From Vibrio sp. NTOU-M3 (GTDB taxonomy: Bacteria; Pseudomonadota; Gammaproteobacteria; Enterobacterales; Vibrionaceae), in assembly GCF_040869035.1 (NCBI RefSeq), contig NZ_CP162100.1, positions 248,001-312,000 on the forward strand: a stretch of DNA of 64,000 nt, written 5' to 3'. The position numbers were made by a program, and so were the translations under genes. Below the pieces are notes generated by a model, which was not told the DNA's origin, did no database searches, and saw only the letters and a list, made by a program, of their open reading frames with translations. Shown piece by piece: positions 50,269-61,132 of the stretch (positions are counted from its first letter, which is position 1; every line of letters begins with the position of its first letter).

Positions 50269-50425
50269 AAAGAGATCATTAAATGCTTGTTTTTTGATCC
50301 CGGTCATTTATCTCCACTGTGATTAACTTCTGTAGCTGTAAGAAAACAAGCACTACATCTGTCTTTTTTCCACATTTTAGTTTTTAGACCAATATCAACT
50401 AAGAGTTGCTTGAAAACGGCACGCA

Positions 50426-51562
50426 TTATGCGTCCCTTGGTAGCCCTTTCTGGATGATTCGAATTAACCTTTTTTGTTTCTGTTCTGGTGCTGCTTGTGA
50501 CGGGATTTGAGAGACTTGCTGCTGCAACGCCCATTGAATATGTACGTCGAGAGTTTCACTTAATCCAGTTCGAGATTGTAAGGCGTCTACAATCTCTGTT
50601 TTATAAGGTGCATTTCCCATCGCAATCGACAGGTTGCGTAACCACTGTAAGTATCCAATACGTCGAATAGCAGAGCCTTCCATATTTTTTAGGAATGTCT
50701 TTTCATCCCACAAAAAGAGGGTAACCAAGTCAGGTTGTTCAATGCTAGGGCGACGATGAAAGTCTTCACGCTCAGTCAGTGCAGCGAAGCGATTCCACGG
50801 ACAAACTAATTGACAGTCATCGCAGCCGTAGATGCGATTCCCCATTGCTTTTCGGAAAGCTTCGGGAATGACGCCATCGTACTCGATGGTTAAATACGAG
50901 ATGCACTTTCTCGCATCGATGATGCCATCTTCGATGATAGCTTCAGTAGGACAAGATGTTATGCATGCTGTGCATTTTCCACATTCATCGATGCTAGGAG
51001 TATCAATGGGCAATGGAAGGTCAATCAACAGCTCACCAAGAAAAAACCAAGACCCGCATTCTTTATCGAGGATCAGCGAATGTTTGCCTGTCCACCCAAG
51101 ACCAGCTTTTTGAGCAAGAGGACGTTCTAGAATAGGAGCGGAATCAACAAATGGGCGATAGCCAAACTCACCGACTTCTTGTTCTATACGTTGCCCCAGC
51201 TTTTTTAATTGGTTGCGAACCAATTTATGGTAATCACGCCCTAATGCATAACGGCTGATGTAGGCTTGGGTCGGATCGGAGAGATTTGCGGCAAATTTAG
51301 CTTCTGGTGGTAAATAATCCATGCGTGCACTGATGACACGTATTGTTCCGGGATGAAGCTCCTGAGGGCGCGCACGCATCATACCGTGCCTAGCCATCCA
51401 GTCCATTTCGCCGTGGTACCCTGCATCTAACCATTTTTGTAATGCCGCTTCATGTTGATGCAAGTCGACGTCACAGATACCGACTTTTTGAAATCCAAGC
51501 TCTTGAGCCCAAATTTTTATCTTATTTGCCAGTTGTTGGTAATCCATGATACGGCTGCTCAT
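50426..51562 (-). CDS. queG: Epoxyqueuosine reductase
   Basis: QueG reduces epoxyqueuosine in tRNA to queuosine, using cobalamin and two [4Fe-4S] clusters. The 378-residue protein has the two cluster motifs CGKCTACITSCP near 192-203 and CDDCQLVCPWN near 245-255 and a cobalamin-binding N-terminal domain. It is encoded on the minus strand, divergent from tsaE. The start is ATG 51562 or ATG 51547 (MDYQQLANKIK), neither with a strong ribosome site. E. coli nnr lies between queG and tsaE but is absent here. Confidence 0.94.
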   Translation of the reverse strand: MSSRIMDYQQLANKIKIWAQELGFQKVGICDVDLHQHEAALQKWLDAGYHGEMDWMARHGMMRARPQELHPGTIRVISARMDYLPPEAKFAANLSDPTQAYISRYALGRDYHKLVRNQLKKLGQRIEQEVGEFGYRPFVDSAPILERPLAQKAGLGWTGKHSLILDKECGSWFFLGELLIDLPLPIDTPSIDECGKCTACITSCPTEAIIEDGIIDARKCISYLTIEYDGVIPEAFRKAMGNRIYGCDDCQLVCPWNRFAALTEREDFHRRPSIEQPDLVTLFLWDEKTFLKNMEGSAIRRIGYLQWLRNLSIAMGNAPYKTEIVDALQSRTGLSETLDVHIQWALQQQVSQIPSQAAPEQKQKRLIRIIQKGLPRDA

Positions 51563-51757
51563 TTGAAGGGGGGCGGGATCTTACCGGATCTTAATTGCGG
51601 GATCTAGCGTTGTTGTGAGGAAAAAAACAGCATTATTGATGATTATTTTCCTTTTACTTACAGAAGAGATCTTGTCTCTCAATTCCAACCCAGTTTACTA
51701 TTCCTGTTCTTTTGATTTTTATATAGTCAATTTTTGAAAGTTTAGAGAATGCAATTC

Positions 51758-52222
51758 ATGAGTACGAAACAATTTGCCCTTAAAGACGAACAAGCAACGA
51801 TTCAGCTGGGAACAGCTTTAGCGATGCAATGCTCTCAGCAAACGACGATCTACCTGCATGGTGATCTCGGGGCGGGCAAAACAACATTTAGCCGAGGTTT
51901 CGTACGAGCTTTGGGGCATGCTGGTAATGTAAAAAGCCCGACCTACACATTGGTAGAACCTTACCAATTGGATAAATGGCAGGTATATCACTTTGATCTA
52001 TATCGCTTGGCGGACGCGGAAGAACTGGAATTTATGGGGATCCGTGATTACTTTACCACCGATGCGATTTGTTTAGTTGAGTGGCCAGAAAAAGGTCAAG
52101 GGATGCTACCAGAAGCTGATTTAGATATTGAATTGCGTTACAACGGTGAACAACGTATAGCCGTGCTTTCTGCCAATAATGACTATGGTTGTAAATTGCT
52201 TGCCCAGTTGGAGTTATGTTGA
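51758..52222 (+). CDS. tsaE: tRNA threonylcarbamoyladenosine biosynthesis ATPase TsaE
   Basis: TsaE, with TsaB and TsaD, makes t6A37 in ANN-decoding tRNAs. ATG 51758 gives 154 residues (AGAGA ribosome site at correct spacing); ATG 51749 lies too close to it. Walker A is GDLGAGKTT at residues 35-43, and [11 protein letters not shown] with YHFDLYRL follows. Its last codons overlap the amiB start by 7 bases, so the two are translationally coupled. Confidence 0.95.
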   Translation: MSTKQFALKDEQATIQLGTALAMQCSQQTTIYLHGDLGAGKTTFSRGFVRALGHAGNVKSPTYTLVEPYQLDKWQVYHFDLYRLADAEELEFMGIRDYFTTDAICLVEWPEKGQGMLPEADLDIELRYNGEQRIAVLSANNDYGCKLLAQLELC

Positions 52223-53958
52223 TTAGTCAGTCTATAAGAGCGGTTTTCCTTTCACTTATTTGTGCTCTTGCTTTTTTCCCAAACATCATCTGGGCTAACG
52301 CACTAGAAGGGGTGCGTGTTTGGCCTTCTCCTGATGAAACGCGAATTGTTATCGATTTGAAATCTGAGGCTGAATATAGCTATTTTACGCTAACCAGCCC
52401 AAGTCGCCTCGTGGTCGATCTGAAACAAACCACACTCAGTACTAAGCTGCCTATCGTAGTGAAGGATAGCCGTGTCTTGAGTAAGGTACGTAAGAGTTCT
52501 CCACCTGATAAAAATACCTATCGCTTAGTGTTTGAGTTGAAGAAAAAAGTGACGCCGCAGTTGTTCAAGCTGGCTCCAACGCCGGGTGGTCAATACGGGC
52601 ATCGCTTGGTGGTTGATTTACCACATGGTAACGTGGCTGCGCCAGTGACTCCTGCTAAGCCTTCTAACAATACACAAGTGAGTCGAGATGCTTCTCAACT
52701 GCATGGGAGCGCCGATATCGTGGTCGCCATCGATGCAGGCCATGGTGGTGAAGATCCAGGTTCAATCGGACCTACACGTAAATATGAGAAACACGCGACC
52801 TTAACGATCTCGAAAAAGCTGGCTGCAGAAATTAACGCAGTGCCGGGTATGAAAGCGGTGCTTACTCGGCGTGGTGACTACTTCGTCAACCTTAATAAGC
52901 GTTCTGATATCGCACGTAGAAACAAAGCTCACTTGCTAGTTTCGATTCATGCCGATGCGTTCCACTCACCAAAACCACGTGGTGCGTCAGTTTTCGTTCT
53001 TAATACCCGCCGTGCAAATACTGAAATTGCCCGTTGGGTTGAAGATCATGAAAAGCAATCTCAGTTGCTTGGCGGGGCAGGTCAAGTGTTGGCGAAAAAC
53101 ACGAATGACCGCAACGTGAGTCAAACTCTTCTTGATTTGCAGTTTAGCCACTCCCAAAAAGAAGGTTATAAAGTCGCAACTAAGATCCTTCGTGAAATGG
53201 GCAAAGTGGCACACCTGCATAAGAGAGAACCAGTAAATGCAAGTTTGGCGGTACTTAAGTCGCCGGACATTCCTTCTGTGTTGGTCGAAACGGGCTTTAT
53301 TTCTAACCCAAGTGAAGAACGTTTATTATTCCAACGTAGTCACCAAGATAAACTAGCGAGAGCGTTACGTGTTGCTCTAGTGAATTATTTCAAGCAAAAC
53401 CCACCCGAGGGCACTCGGTTTGCAAATCGTGGTAAAGAAATAAAGCACAAAGTAACTCGTGGTCAGTCACTGTCATTGATTGCTAAAAAATACAAAACAT
53501 CAACGAAAGCAATCATGCGTGCGAACAACTTGAAGAGTTCAAGTTTAGCGATTGGTCAGGTGTTGGTGATTCCGGGTGCTCAAGTTGCTGTTTCTTCTTC
53601 TCATACGTCGACAGCACCAGCGACAAAAGTGGTAACGAAGTCAAAAACCATTACCCATGTCGTTAAGAAAGGCGAATTCTTGGGCAAAATTGCGAGTAAG
53701 TACGGTGTATCGATCAGTGCGATTAAGCGTGAAAATAATTTGCGCTCTGATACGCTTCGACTAGGCCAAAAACTCAAGATAACCACAAAGGTTCAAGTTA
53801 AAGAGCCTGTATTACGCAAGCATAAAGTGAAGCGCGGTGAATTTTTAGGTAAGATTGCTAGTAAGTATGGCGTAAGTGTTAATAGTATTCGTAAAGCGAA
53901 TAACTTACGCTCTGATGAGCTGGCCGTTGGTCAGGTGTTGATCATTCCTAATCGCTAA
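52216..53958 (+). CDS. amiB: N-acetylmuramoyl-L-alanine amidase AmiB with three LysM repeats
   Basis: AmiB cleaves the peptide stem from septal peptidoglycan for daughter-cell separation. The 580-residue protein has a signal peptide (to about WANA, residue 28), an AMIN domain (about 30-130), an Amidase_3 zinc domain (about 170-395; [12 protein letters not shown] with the first metal ligands and SIHADAF with the next), and three LysM repeats (about 412-455, 480-522 and 535-580). E. coli AmiB lacks LysM; vibrios often have a single LysM-bearing amidase. EnvC (37210) is the expected activator. Confidence 0.95.
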   Translation: MLISQSIRAVFLSLICALAFFPNIIWANALEGVRVWPSPDETRIVIDLKSEAEYSYFTLTSPSRLVVDLKQTTLSTKLPIVVKDSRVLSKVRKSSPPDKNTYRLVFELKKKVTPQLFKLAPTPGGQYGHRLVVDLPHGNVAAPVTPAKPSNNTQVSRDASQLHGSADIVVAIDAGHGGEDPGSIGPTRKYEKHATLTISKKLAAEINAVPGMKAVLTRRGDYFVNLNKRSDIARRNKAHLLVSIHADAFHSPKPRGASVFVLNTRRANTEIARWVEDHEKQSQLLGGAGQVLAKNTNDRNVSQTLLDLQFSHSQKEGYKVATKILREMGKVAHLHKREPVNASLAVLKSPDIPSVLVETGFISNPSEERLLFQRSHQDKLARALRVALVNYFKQNPPEGTRFANRGKEIKHKVTRGQSLSLIAKKYKTSTKAIMRANNLKSSSLAIGQVLVIPGAQVAVSSSHTSTAPATKVVTKSKTITHVVKKGEFLGKIASKYGVSISAIKRENNLRSDTLRLGQKLKITTKVQVKEPVLRKHKVKRGEFLGKIASKYGVSVNSIRKANNLRSDELAVGQVLIIPNR

Positions 53959-53967
53959 GCGTTTACT

Positions 53968-55914
53968 ATGACGATAAAAATTCTCCCGGCCAGGCTGGCA
54001 AACCAAATTGCGGCCGGGGAAGTGGTCGAAAGACCAGCTTCTGTAGTCAAAGAACTTGTTGAGAATAGCTTGGACTCCGGTGCGACTCGAATCGATATTG
54101 ATATCGAAAAAGGAGGAGCCAAGCTTATTCGGGTTCGAGATAATGGCAAAGGGATCGTCAAAGAAGAACTTTCTTTAGCACTGAGCCGCCACGCGACTTC
54201 GAAAATACATACGCTTGACGATTTAGAAGCCATTCTTAGCCTCGGTTTTCGTGGTGAGGCCTTGGCAAGTATTAGCTCTGTCTCTCGTCTTACCCTTACC
54301 TCTCTCCCTGCAACACAAGATCAAGCATGGTCTGCTTATTCCGAAGGGCGCGATATGCAGGTGAATATCCAGCCTGCTGCTCATCCAATTGGTACTTCGG
54401 TTGAAGTGTTGGATCTGTTCTTTAATACGCCCGCGAGGCGAAAGTTTCTTCGTACGGAAAAAACAGAGTTTAGTCACATTGATGAGCTGATCAAACGTAT
54501 CGCTTTGAGTCGCTTTGATGTGACGATTAACTTACGTCATAACGGCAAATTGGTGCGTCAGTACCGAGCGTCAAAAACTCAATCTCAAGCTGAGAAACGG
54601 ATTGCAGCCGTATGTGGCAGTGCTTTTGTACGTCATATGTTAGCGATAGAACTTGAACATCAAGGGTTGAAGCTACATGGGTGGGTAACGACACCTGACG
54701 GCGCTAGGCAACAAAGCGATCTGCAGTATTGCTACGTTAACGGACGCATGATGCGCGATAAGCTCATCAATCATGCAATACGTCAAAGCTACGAGGCCAG
54801 CCTACGCCCCGATCAATTTGCCGCTTATGTGTTGTTTATTGAAATTGACCCGCATCAGGTTGATGTGAATGTGCATCCTGCGAAACACGAAGTGCGCTTC
54901 CATCAAGCTCGACTAGTACATGACTTTATTTATCAAGCCCTCAGTGATGCATTGGCGCAAGGCGCACATATTGAACGCCAAGAGGTGAAGCCTTCTGCTT
55001 TTCATGATGCCACTGAAATAAAGGCGCAAACGGAAACTTCTGAGCACCAAGAAGCGTGTACTGTTCAGGTTCCAGAGCGTGTTTATCAAGCGATTGAGCA
55101 AACTCCAACTTATCCAAGAAAAGAGGAAAGTACAGAGGGAGAGGTTCGTGATGCTCCGCGGCGCAGTGAATGGATAGAATCAGCAAAACCTGCATCTCGC
55201 AATTCCACACCGGAGCGTTATAGTGAGCCAGCACCTTCAAAGCAAGAAGTGCGGGCTTATAAAGAGTTGCTTCAAACCCCTGATTTTATTGAACTACAGC
55301 CAGAACCCAAAAAAGTGGAAGCAAACAGCGGACAGGCAATCGAAGCGACGTCAACGATTGAATCGTTAGGCAAAGCTATCAATCTGGTAGGGGAACAGTA
55401 TCTGTTAATGGCTGACAAACAAACCAGCCTACTGGTATCGATTAAACGTGCGGAGTGGTATCGAGTACGAGGGCAGCTTAATAACCAACTGGGAGCACTG
55501 AAAGCCCAACCTTTACTCGTGCCTCTTTCTTTGAAGTTAGATCAGCAATTGCTTGATTGTGCTAACTCATTAAGGGAACAACTTGTAACATTTGGAATTG
55601 AGCTAAAAGCCAGAAATCCTAAGGCGATCATGGTTATGGGTGTTCCCCAGCCACTAAGACAACAAAACCTACAACAATTGATCCCGGATCTGCTATCTTA
55701 CGCAGATTCGCAAAGTGGTGAATTAAACAATGCTCAGTTGGCTGATTGGTTGACGTTGCAGATCACACAAGTAAAAAGCAGCTACACTTTGTCGGAAGCC
55801 ATTCAAATTATTTCAGAAGTTGAGCAACTGTGGCAGGGGCAGCTTCCATTGCATGATGAGACCTTGGTTCGTCATGTTGATTTTACTGCCACCATTGCAG
55901 CATTAGAGTTATGA
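53968..55914 (+). CDS. mutL: DNA mismatch repair protein MutL
   Basis: MutL couples MutS mismatch recognition to MutH and UvrD. The 648-residue protein has a GHKL ATPase N-terminus: [12 protein letters not shown] near residue 30 (Asn and Asp for Mg-ATP), DNGKGI near 60, and [10 protein letters not shown] near 93. A long flexible linker (about 345-460, rich in Glu, Gln and Ser) leads to the C-terminal dimerisation domain. It has no DQHA(X)2E endonuclease motif, as expected in a MutH-containing lineage. miaA starts within the stop (ATGA). Confidence 0.95.
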   Translation: MTIKILPARLANQIAAGEVVERPASVVKELVENSLDSGATRIDIDIEKGGAKLIRVRDNGKGIVKEELSLALSRHATSKIHTLDDLEAILSLGFRGEALASISSVSRLTLTSLPATQDQAWSAYSEGRDMQVNIQPAAHPIGTSVEVLDLFFNTPARRKFLRTEKTEFSHIDELIKRIALSRFDVTINLRHNGKLVRQYRASKTQSQAEKRIAAVCGSAFVRHMLAIELEHQGLKLHGWVTTPDGARQQSDLQYCYVNGRMMRDKLINHAIRQSYEASLRPDQFAAYVLFIEIDPHQVDVNVHPAKHEVRFHQARLVHDFIYQALSDALAQGAHIERQEVKPSAFHDATEIKAQTETSEHQEACTVQVPERVYQAIEQTPTYPRKEESTEGEVRDAPRRSEWIESAKPASRNSTPERYSEPAPSKQEVRAYKELLQTPDFIELQPEPKKVEANSGQAIEATSTIESLGKAINLVGEQYLLMADKQTSLLVSIKRAEWYRVRGQLNNQLGALKAQPLLVPLSLKLDQQLLDCANSLREQLVTFGIELKARNPKAIMVMGVPQPLRQQNLQQLIPDLLSYADSQSGELNNAQLADWLTLQITQVKSSYTLSEAIQIISEVEQLWQGQLPLHDETLVRHVDFTATIAALEL

Positions 55915-56858
55915 GTAAAGAACTACCTTTAGCGTTGTTTTTAATGGGGCCGACGGCTTCAGGAAAAACAGAATTGGCGATACGTTTGCGCCAGAAGTTT
56001 CCCATCGAGATCATATCGGTGGACTCCGCTTTAATTTATAAAGGCATGGATATTGGCACAGCAAAGCCAGATGAAGCAGAGCAGGCTTTAGCTCCTCATC
56101 GTCTAATTGATATTTTGGATCCGAGTGAAGCCTATTCAGCAGCAGACTTTCGCCGTGATGCGTTAAAAGAAATGCATGACATCACAGCACAAGGTAAAAT
56201 TCCTTTGCTCGTGGGTGGGACCATGCTTTATTACAAAGCACTACTGGAAGGTTTATCACCACTTCCGGCTGCAAATCCTGAAATTCGTAAACAAATTGAG
56301 CAAGAGGCATTGACTCAAGGCTGGGAGGTGCTGCACGATCAACTCAAAGAGATTGATCCTGTATCGGCTGCCAGAATACATCCGAATGATCCACAAAGAT
56401 TATCTCGGGCGTTGGAAGTCTACCGTGTTTCGGGTAAAACTCTGACTGAACTGACGCAAATTAAAGGGGAAAGCCTGCCGTTTCGTGTTAAGCAGTTTGC
56501 TATAGCTCCCAAGGAAAGGGCTGAGCTCCACAGGCGAATCGAACTGCGGTATGAAAAAATGATTGAAGCAGGTTTTGAAGAGGAAATGAAAGCACTTTAC
56601 GCTCGAAAAGATCTTCACCCTGATCTTCCATCTATTCGTTGTGTCGGTTATCGACAAATGTGGGACTATTTTGATGGTAATTGTACGTTGGATGAAGCGG
56701 TGTTTCGTGGAGTCTGTGCAACCCGTCAATTGGCCAAGCGACAAATTACCTGGTTACGCAGCTGGGATAATTTAACTTGGTTAGATAGTGAGAACATTGA
56801 TGAAGCGCTTGAAACTGTTTCAAATGCAATAGCATCTGAAGGTTTTCGTTGTGTATAA
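55911..56858 (+). CDS. miaA: tRNA dimethylallyltransferase MiaA
   Basis: MiaA adds the isopentenyl group to A37 of UNN-decoding tRNAs. The 315-residue enzyme has the P-loop GPTASGKT at residues 13-20, [19 protein letters not shown] near 35, and [14 protein letters not shown] near 245. It overlaps mutL by 4 bases. hfq follows after 191 bases, in a region that may contain the hfq promoters. Confidence 0.95.
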   Translation: MSKELPLALFLMGPTASGKTELAIRLRQKFPIEIISVDSALIYKGMDIGTAKPDEAEQALAPHRLIDILDPSEAYSAADFRRDALKEMHDITAQGKIPLLVGGTMLYYKALLEGLSPLPAANPEIRKQIEQEALTQGWEVLHDQLKEIDPVSAARIHPNDPQRLSRALEVYRVSGKTLTELTQIKGESLPFRVKQFAIAPKERAELHRRIELRYEKMIEAGFEEEMKALYARKDLHPDLPSIRCVGYRQMWDYFDGNCTLDEAVFRGVCATRQLAKRQITWLRSWDNLTWLDSENIDEALETVSNAIASEGFRCV

Positions 56859-57013
56859 TGTGATCGCTTTTGCGTGAACGTGCCCTACAAAGGATCTGTT
56901 ACTTGAAATTTGTTGTCAAAGACGTCATAACAGGGAATGACAGGGTGTTTTTTTATTCGTTTAGCTCAGATGCAAGGGCCGCACCTTTTATATTGCAGCG
57001 CACCACTAGCTAA

Positions 57014-57316
<303 letters not shown>

Positions 57317-57358
57317 TTCTGAACCCTAATACTAGTATTATTTTAAGGAGTTGATTGC

Positions 57359-58648
57359 TTGTTTGACCGTTATGAAGCCGGTGAGCGAGCCGTACTTGTT
57401 CATATCAACTTCACGCAAGAAGGGGAATGGGAAGATCTTAACGAGTTTGAAATGTTAGTTTCTTCCGCTGGGGTTTCTGCGCTACAGGTAATTACTGGTA
57501 GTCGTCAGTCTCCTCACCCTAAATACTATGTCGGAGAGGGTAAGGCTCAAGAAGTTGCTCACGCAGTGCAGCTTGCTGGGGCTGATGTGGTGATTTTTAA
57601 CCACGCCCTCTCTCCTGCCCAAGAACGTAACCTCGAACACCTTTGTAAATGTCGTGTGATTGATCGTACCGGTCTAATCCTTGATATTTTTGCTCAGCGT
57701 GCCCGTACCCATGAAGGTAAGTTGCAAGTCGAGCTAGCACAGCTTCGCCATATCTCAACGCGCCTTATTCGTGGTTGGACCCACTTAGAGCGACAAAAGG
57801 GTGGTATTGGTTTACGTGGTCCGGGTGAGACTCAGCTAGAAACTGACCGGCGTTTATTGCGTGATCGTATCAAAGCGATTCTCCGTCGCTTGGATAAAGT
57901 TGCCAAGCAACGTGAACAAGGTCGCCGAGCAAGAAATCGAGCAGAAATCCCAACCGTGTCGTTGGTTGGTTATACCAACGCGGGTAAGTCGACCCTGTTT
58001 AACCGTATTACGGAAGCGGGTGTTTATGCGGCGGATCAGTTGTTTGCAACTCTTGATCCAACCCTCAGAAAAATTGAACTTGCTGACGTTGGACCTGCCA
58101 TATTAGCAGATACGGTTGGTTTTATTCGTCACTTGCCCCACGATTTGGTTGCCGCATTTAAAGCAACATTACAAGAGACGCAAGAGGCTGACATTTTGTT
58201 ACATGTTGTTGATGCCAGTGACGACCGTTTTCGTGAGAACATTCAAGCTGTTCATGATGTTCTTGAAGAGATTGATGCCCATGAGGTGCCATCTCTAACC
58301 GTCATGAATAAGATTGACAATCTTGACCAACAAAATCCGCGAATCGAAAGAGACGAAGAGGGTATTCCTCGTACTGTATGGGTCTCTGCGATGGAAGGGT
58401 TAGGTATTGAACTGATTTTTGAAGCTCTAACAGAGCGATTAGCCAGTCAGATGGTGCAATATCAGCTATGTATACCACCTCAACATCAAGGAAGGATCCG
58501 CAGTACGTTTTTTCAGTTGAACTGTATTCAACATGAGGAATATGATCAGGATGGAAACTTGTTGATTAATGTTCGAATGCAACAAGTGGATTGGTCTAGA
58601 CTTGAAAAAAGAGAAGAGGCAGATTTACGTGACTTTATAGTTACTTAA
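57359..58648 (+). CDS. hflX: GTPase HflX
   Basis: HflX rescues stalled or stress-damaged ribosomes. The start is TTG 57359, placed 8 bases after AAGGAG and giving MFDRYEAGERAVLVHI, which matches the E. coli N-terminus. The 429-residue protein has a HflX N-terminal domain (about 1-195, with GGIGLRGPGETQLETDRR) and a GTPase domain from about 200: GYTNAGKSTLFN (G1), DTVGFIRHLP (G3) and NKIDNL (G4). Confidence 0.95.
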   Translation: MFDRYEAGERAVLVHINFTQEGEWEDLNEFEMLVSSAGVSALQVITGSRQSPHPKYYVGEGKAQEVAHAVQLAGADVVIFNHALSPAQERNLEHLCKCRVIDRTGLILDIFAQRARTHEGKLQVELAQLRHISTRLIRGWTHLERQKGGIGLRGPGETQLETDRRLLRDRIKAILRRLDKVAKQREQGRRARNRAEIPTVSLVGYTNAGKSTLFNRITEAGVYAADQLFATLDPTLRKIELADVGPAILADTVGFIRHLPHDLVAAFKATLQETQEADILLHVVDASDDRFRENIQAVHDVLEEIDAHEVPSLTVMNKIDNLDQQNPRIERDEEGIPRTVWVSAMEGLGIELIFEALTERLASQMVQYQLCIPPQHQGRIRSTFFQLNCIQHEEYDQDGNLLINVRMQQVDWSRLEKREEADLRDFIVT

Positions 58649-58693
58649 ATGACTGCTACAGTATAACGTCATATCTAATGATGGAGCTTTCTA

Positions 58694-59878
58694 ATGGCGT
58701 GGAATGAGCCTGGTAATAACAACGGCAACAACGGCCGCGATAATGACCCTTGGGGTAACAATAATCGCGGTGGTAAAGGTGGTCGTGATCAAGGTCCGCC
58801 AGACTTGGACGAAGTATTTAATAAACTGAGTCAGAAACTGGGTGGAAAGTTTGGTAAAGGCGGCAAAGGTCCGTCTATTGGAGGCGGTAGTGCAATTGGC
58901 CTCGGTCTGATTGTTGCGGCTTTGGTCGTTGGCTGGTTTGTTTCCGGCTTTTACACGATCGGTGAAGCCGAGCGTGGTGTGGTACTTCGATTAGGTAAGT
59001 ATGACCGCATCGTCGATCCTGGTCTAAACTGGCGTCCTCGTTTCATTGATGAATACGAACCGGTTAACGTTCAGGCGATCCGCTCACTGCGTTCATCAGG
59101 TCTTATGTTGACCAAAGATGAAAACGTAGTAACCGTTGCGATGGATGTTCAGTACCGTGTTGCTGACCCATACAAATACCTATTCCGCGTAACGAACGCA
59201 GACGACAGCTTACGCCAAGCAACTGATTCTGCTCTGCGTGCTGTTGTGGGTGACTCTCTGATGGACAGTATCCTAACCAGTGGTCGTCAACAAATCCGTC
59301 AAAGCACACAAGAAACGCTGAATGAAATTATTGATAGCTACGATATGGGTGTTGTCATCGTTGACGTCAACTTCCAGTCTGCACGTCCACCTGAGCAAGT
59401 AAAAGATGCATTTGATGATGCTATTGCGGCTCGTGAGGATGAGGAGCGTTTTGAACGTGAAGCAGAAGCTTACCGTAACGATATTCTTCCTAAGGCAACA
59501 GGTCGTGCTGAGCGTCTGAAGAAGGAAGCATTGGGTTACTCTGAGCGCGTTGTTAACGAAGCACTAGGTCAAGTGGCTCAGTTTGAAAAGCTATTGCCAG
59601 AATATCAAGCAGCGCCAGAGGTTACACGTAACCGTCTGTACCTAGATACTATGGAAGAAGTTTACAGCAGTACGTCGAAAGTTCTGATTGATTCAGAGTC
59701 AAGCGGCAACCTACTTTACTTGCCGATCGATAAGCTAGCTGGTGAGGGTCAAACTCAAACCAAGCGTAAGCTGAAGTCAACTTCTGCTTATGACCAAATT
59801 GAGCTTGAGACTCAGTCAAATGACACTACTTCAGACTCGCAATCTCGTACAACTGGTTCACGTCAAGGGAGATATTAA
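58694..59878 (+). CDS. hflK: FtsH protease regulator HflK
   Basis: HflK forms, with HflC, a large membrane cage around FtsH. The 394-residue protein has an N-terminal Gly/Asn-rich cytosolic segment (about 1-70, NNNGNNGRDNDPWG), one membrane helix (about 75-97), and an SPFH/band-7 periplasmic domain (about 97-260) followed by a coiled coil to about 340. The C-terminus is rich in Ser and Thr. hflC begins 2 bases after its stop. Confidence 0.95.
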   Translation: MAWNEPGNNNGNNGRDNDPWGNNNRGGKGGRDQGPPDLDEVFNKLSQKLGGKFGKGGKGPSIGGGSAIGLGLIVAALVVGWFVSGFYTIGEAERGVVLRLGKYDRIVDPGLNWRPRFIDEYEPVNVQAIRSLRSSGLMLTKDENVVTVAMDVQYRVADPYKYLFRVTNADDSLRQATDSALRAVVGDSLMDSILTSGRQQIRQSTQETLNEIIDSYDMGVVIVDVNFQSARPPEQVKDAFDDAIAAREDEERFEREAEAYRNDILPKATGRAERLKKEALGYSERVVNEALGQVAQFEKLLPEYQAAPEVTRNRLYLDTMEEVYSSTSKVLIDSESSGNLLYLPIDKLAGEGQTQTKRKLKSTSAYDQIELETQSNDTTSDSQSRTTGSRQGRY

Positions 59879-59880
59879 GA

Positions 59881-60858
59881 ATGCGTAAGTTAATGATCCC
59901 TGTATTAGTTGTAACGGTTGTATTGTTACTGATGTCAGTATTTGTTATCCAAGAAGGTGAGCGAGGTCTCGTCATCCGATTCGGTCGTGTTCTTGATGAC
60001 AACGGCGTTTCTAAGATTTACGAACCTGGCCTTCACTTCAAGATGCCACTGTTTGACCGCGTAAAAACATTAGATGCTCGTATTCAGACAATGGATGGCC
60101 GTTCTGACCGCTTTGTAACGTCAGAGAAAAAAGACGTGATTATCGATACTTACGTTAAGTGGCGTATCGAAGACTTCGGTCGTTTCTACCTGACAACAGG
60201 CGGCGGTAACGTTCTGACTGCTGAAGCGCTACTTGAGCGCAAAGTAACAGACGTTCTTCGTTCTGAAATTGGTGCTCGTGAAATCAAGCAGATCGTTTCT
60301 GGTCCGCGTAATAAAGACGTATTACCAGATAGTGCTGATAGCGAAGAAGTCACTACAGAAGCAGCAAAAGAAGCGTTAGAGATTGATGGCGAGCGTGACA
60401 AGATCATGGAAAACGTACTAGAAGGTACCCGTGACAGTGCGTTGACTGACCTTGGTGTTGAGATCGTTGATTTCCGTATGAAGAAAATCAACCTTCCTGA
60501 CAACATCAGTGACTCAATTTACAAGCGTATGCGTGCTGAGCGTGAATCGGTTGCTCGTAAGCACCGCTCTCAAGGTCGTGAGCGTGCAGAAGTTATTCGC
60601 GCTCAAGCTGAGTTAGAAGTCGCAACAGTACTTGCTGAAGCCGATAAAACTGCACGTGTAACACGTGGTGAAGCGGATGCAAAAGCGGCCAAGATTTATT
60701 CTGATGCGTACAACAAAGACCCAGAATTCTTCGGCTTTGTCCGTTCTTTGAAAGCATACGAAAAATCGTTTAGCGAGAAGAGTGATATTCTTGTTCTGGA
60801 TCCGAAGAGTGACTTCTTCCAGTACATGAACAATGCTTCTGGCGCAGCTGCGAAATAA
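59881..60858 (+). CDS. hflC: FtsH protease regulator HflC
   Basis: The 325-residue partner of HflK has an N-terminal membrane helix (about 3-22), an SPFH domain (about 22-195) and a long coiled coil (about 195-280) containing repeated Ala/Glu-rich segments such as RAQAELEVATVLAEADK. It ends the hfq-hflX-hflK-hflC group and is followed by a strong terminator. Confidence 0.95.
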   Translation: MRKLMIPVLVVTVVLLLMSVFVIQEGERGLVIRFGRVLDDNGVSKIYEPGLHFKMPLFDRVKTLDARIQTMDGRSDRFVTSEKKDVIIDTYVKWRIEDFGRFYLTTGGGNVLTAEALLERKVTDVLRSEIGAREIKQIVSGPRNKDVLPDSADSEEVTTEAAKEALEIDGERDKIMENVLEGTRDSALTDLGVEIVDFRMKKINLPDNISDSIYKRMRAERESVARKHRSQGRERAEVIRAQAELEVATVLAEADKTARVTRGEADAKAAKIYSDAYNKDPEFFGFVRSLKAYEKSFSEKSDILVLDPKSDFFQYMNNASGAAAK

Positions 60859-60874
60859 AAAAGAATCTAATCTA

Positions 60875-60905
60875 AAAGGCTCCTTTATAGGAGCCTTTAT
60901 TATTT
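60875..60905 (+). terminator. Terminator after hflC
   Basis: AAAGGCTCC and GGAGCCTTT around TTTATA, then ATTATTT. Confidence 0.85.
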
Positions 60906-60937
60906 CTAGCGACTAAGGCAAATGAGTAGAGGTAAAT

Positions 60938-61123
60938 ATGTCAAATTCTATTTGGCTGGCTATCGGATTAGTATTGATTGTTGAAGGATTAGGGCCACTG
61001 ATTGCTCCAAATGGATGGCGTAATATGGTTGCTCAGCTAAGTGAGCAACCAGATAATCAATTACGTCGCATCGGTGGTTGTTTAGTAGTTGCTGGTATGG
61101 TGATTGCCTACGTTTTTTCTTAG
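60938..61123 (+). CDS. yjeT: DUF2065 small membrane protein YjeT
   Basis: The 61-residue protein is two membrane helices around a short loop (IWLAIGLVLIVEGLGPLI then GGCLVVAGMVIAYVFS). It is the YjeT/DUF2065 family, found after hflC in many gammaproteobacteria. Function unknown. AGAGG precedes the ATG. Confidence 0.88.
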   Translation: MSNSIWLAIGLVLIVEGLGPLIAPNGWRNMVAQLSEQPDNQLRRIGGCLVVAGMVIAYVFS

Positions 61124-61132
61124 CTATCTTGT

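Larger units (their letters stand above)
49905..50425. other. datA-like non-coding region between the tRNA array and queG
   Basis: This 521-base gap has no credible gene. It contains two perfect inverted DnaA boxes (50090 and 50109), two single-mismatch boxes (50318-50326 TGTGATTAA, 50366-50374 TTTTCCACA) and four GATC sites within 133 bases (50167-50299). It also contains a 12-bp hairpin at 50239-50268. It is AT-rich. E. coli datA, which titrates DnaA and promotes its ATP hydrolysis, is at the same position between tRNA-Gly genes and queG. The functional link is inference; no convincing IHF site was seen. Confidence 0.6.

Noticed and set aside
50380-50410. IHF site in the datA-like gap (ATCAACTAAGAG)
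   Set aside because: The WATCAA half is present but the TTR half is not at the required spacing.
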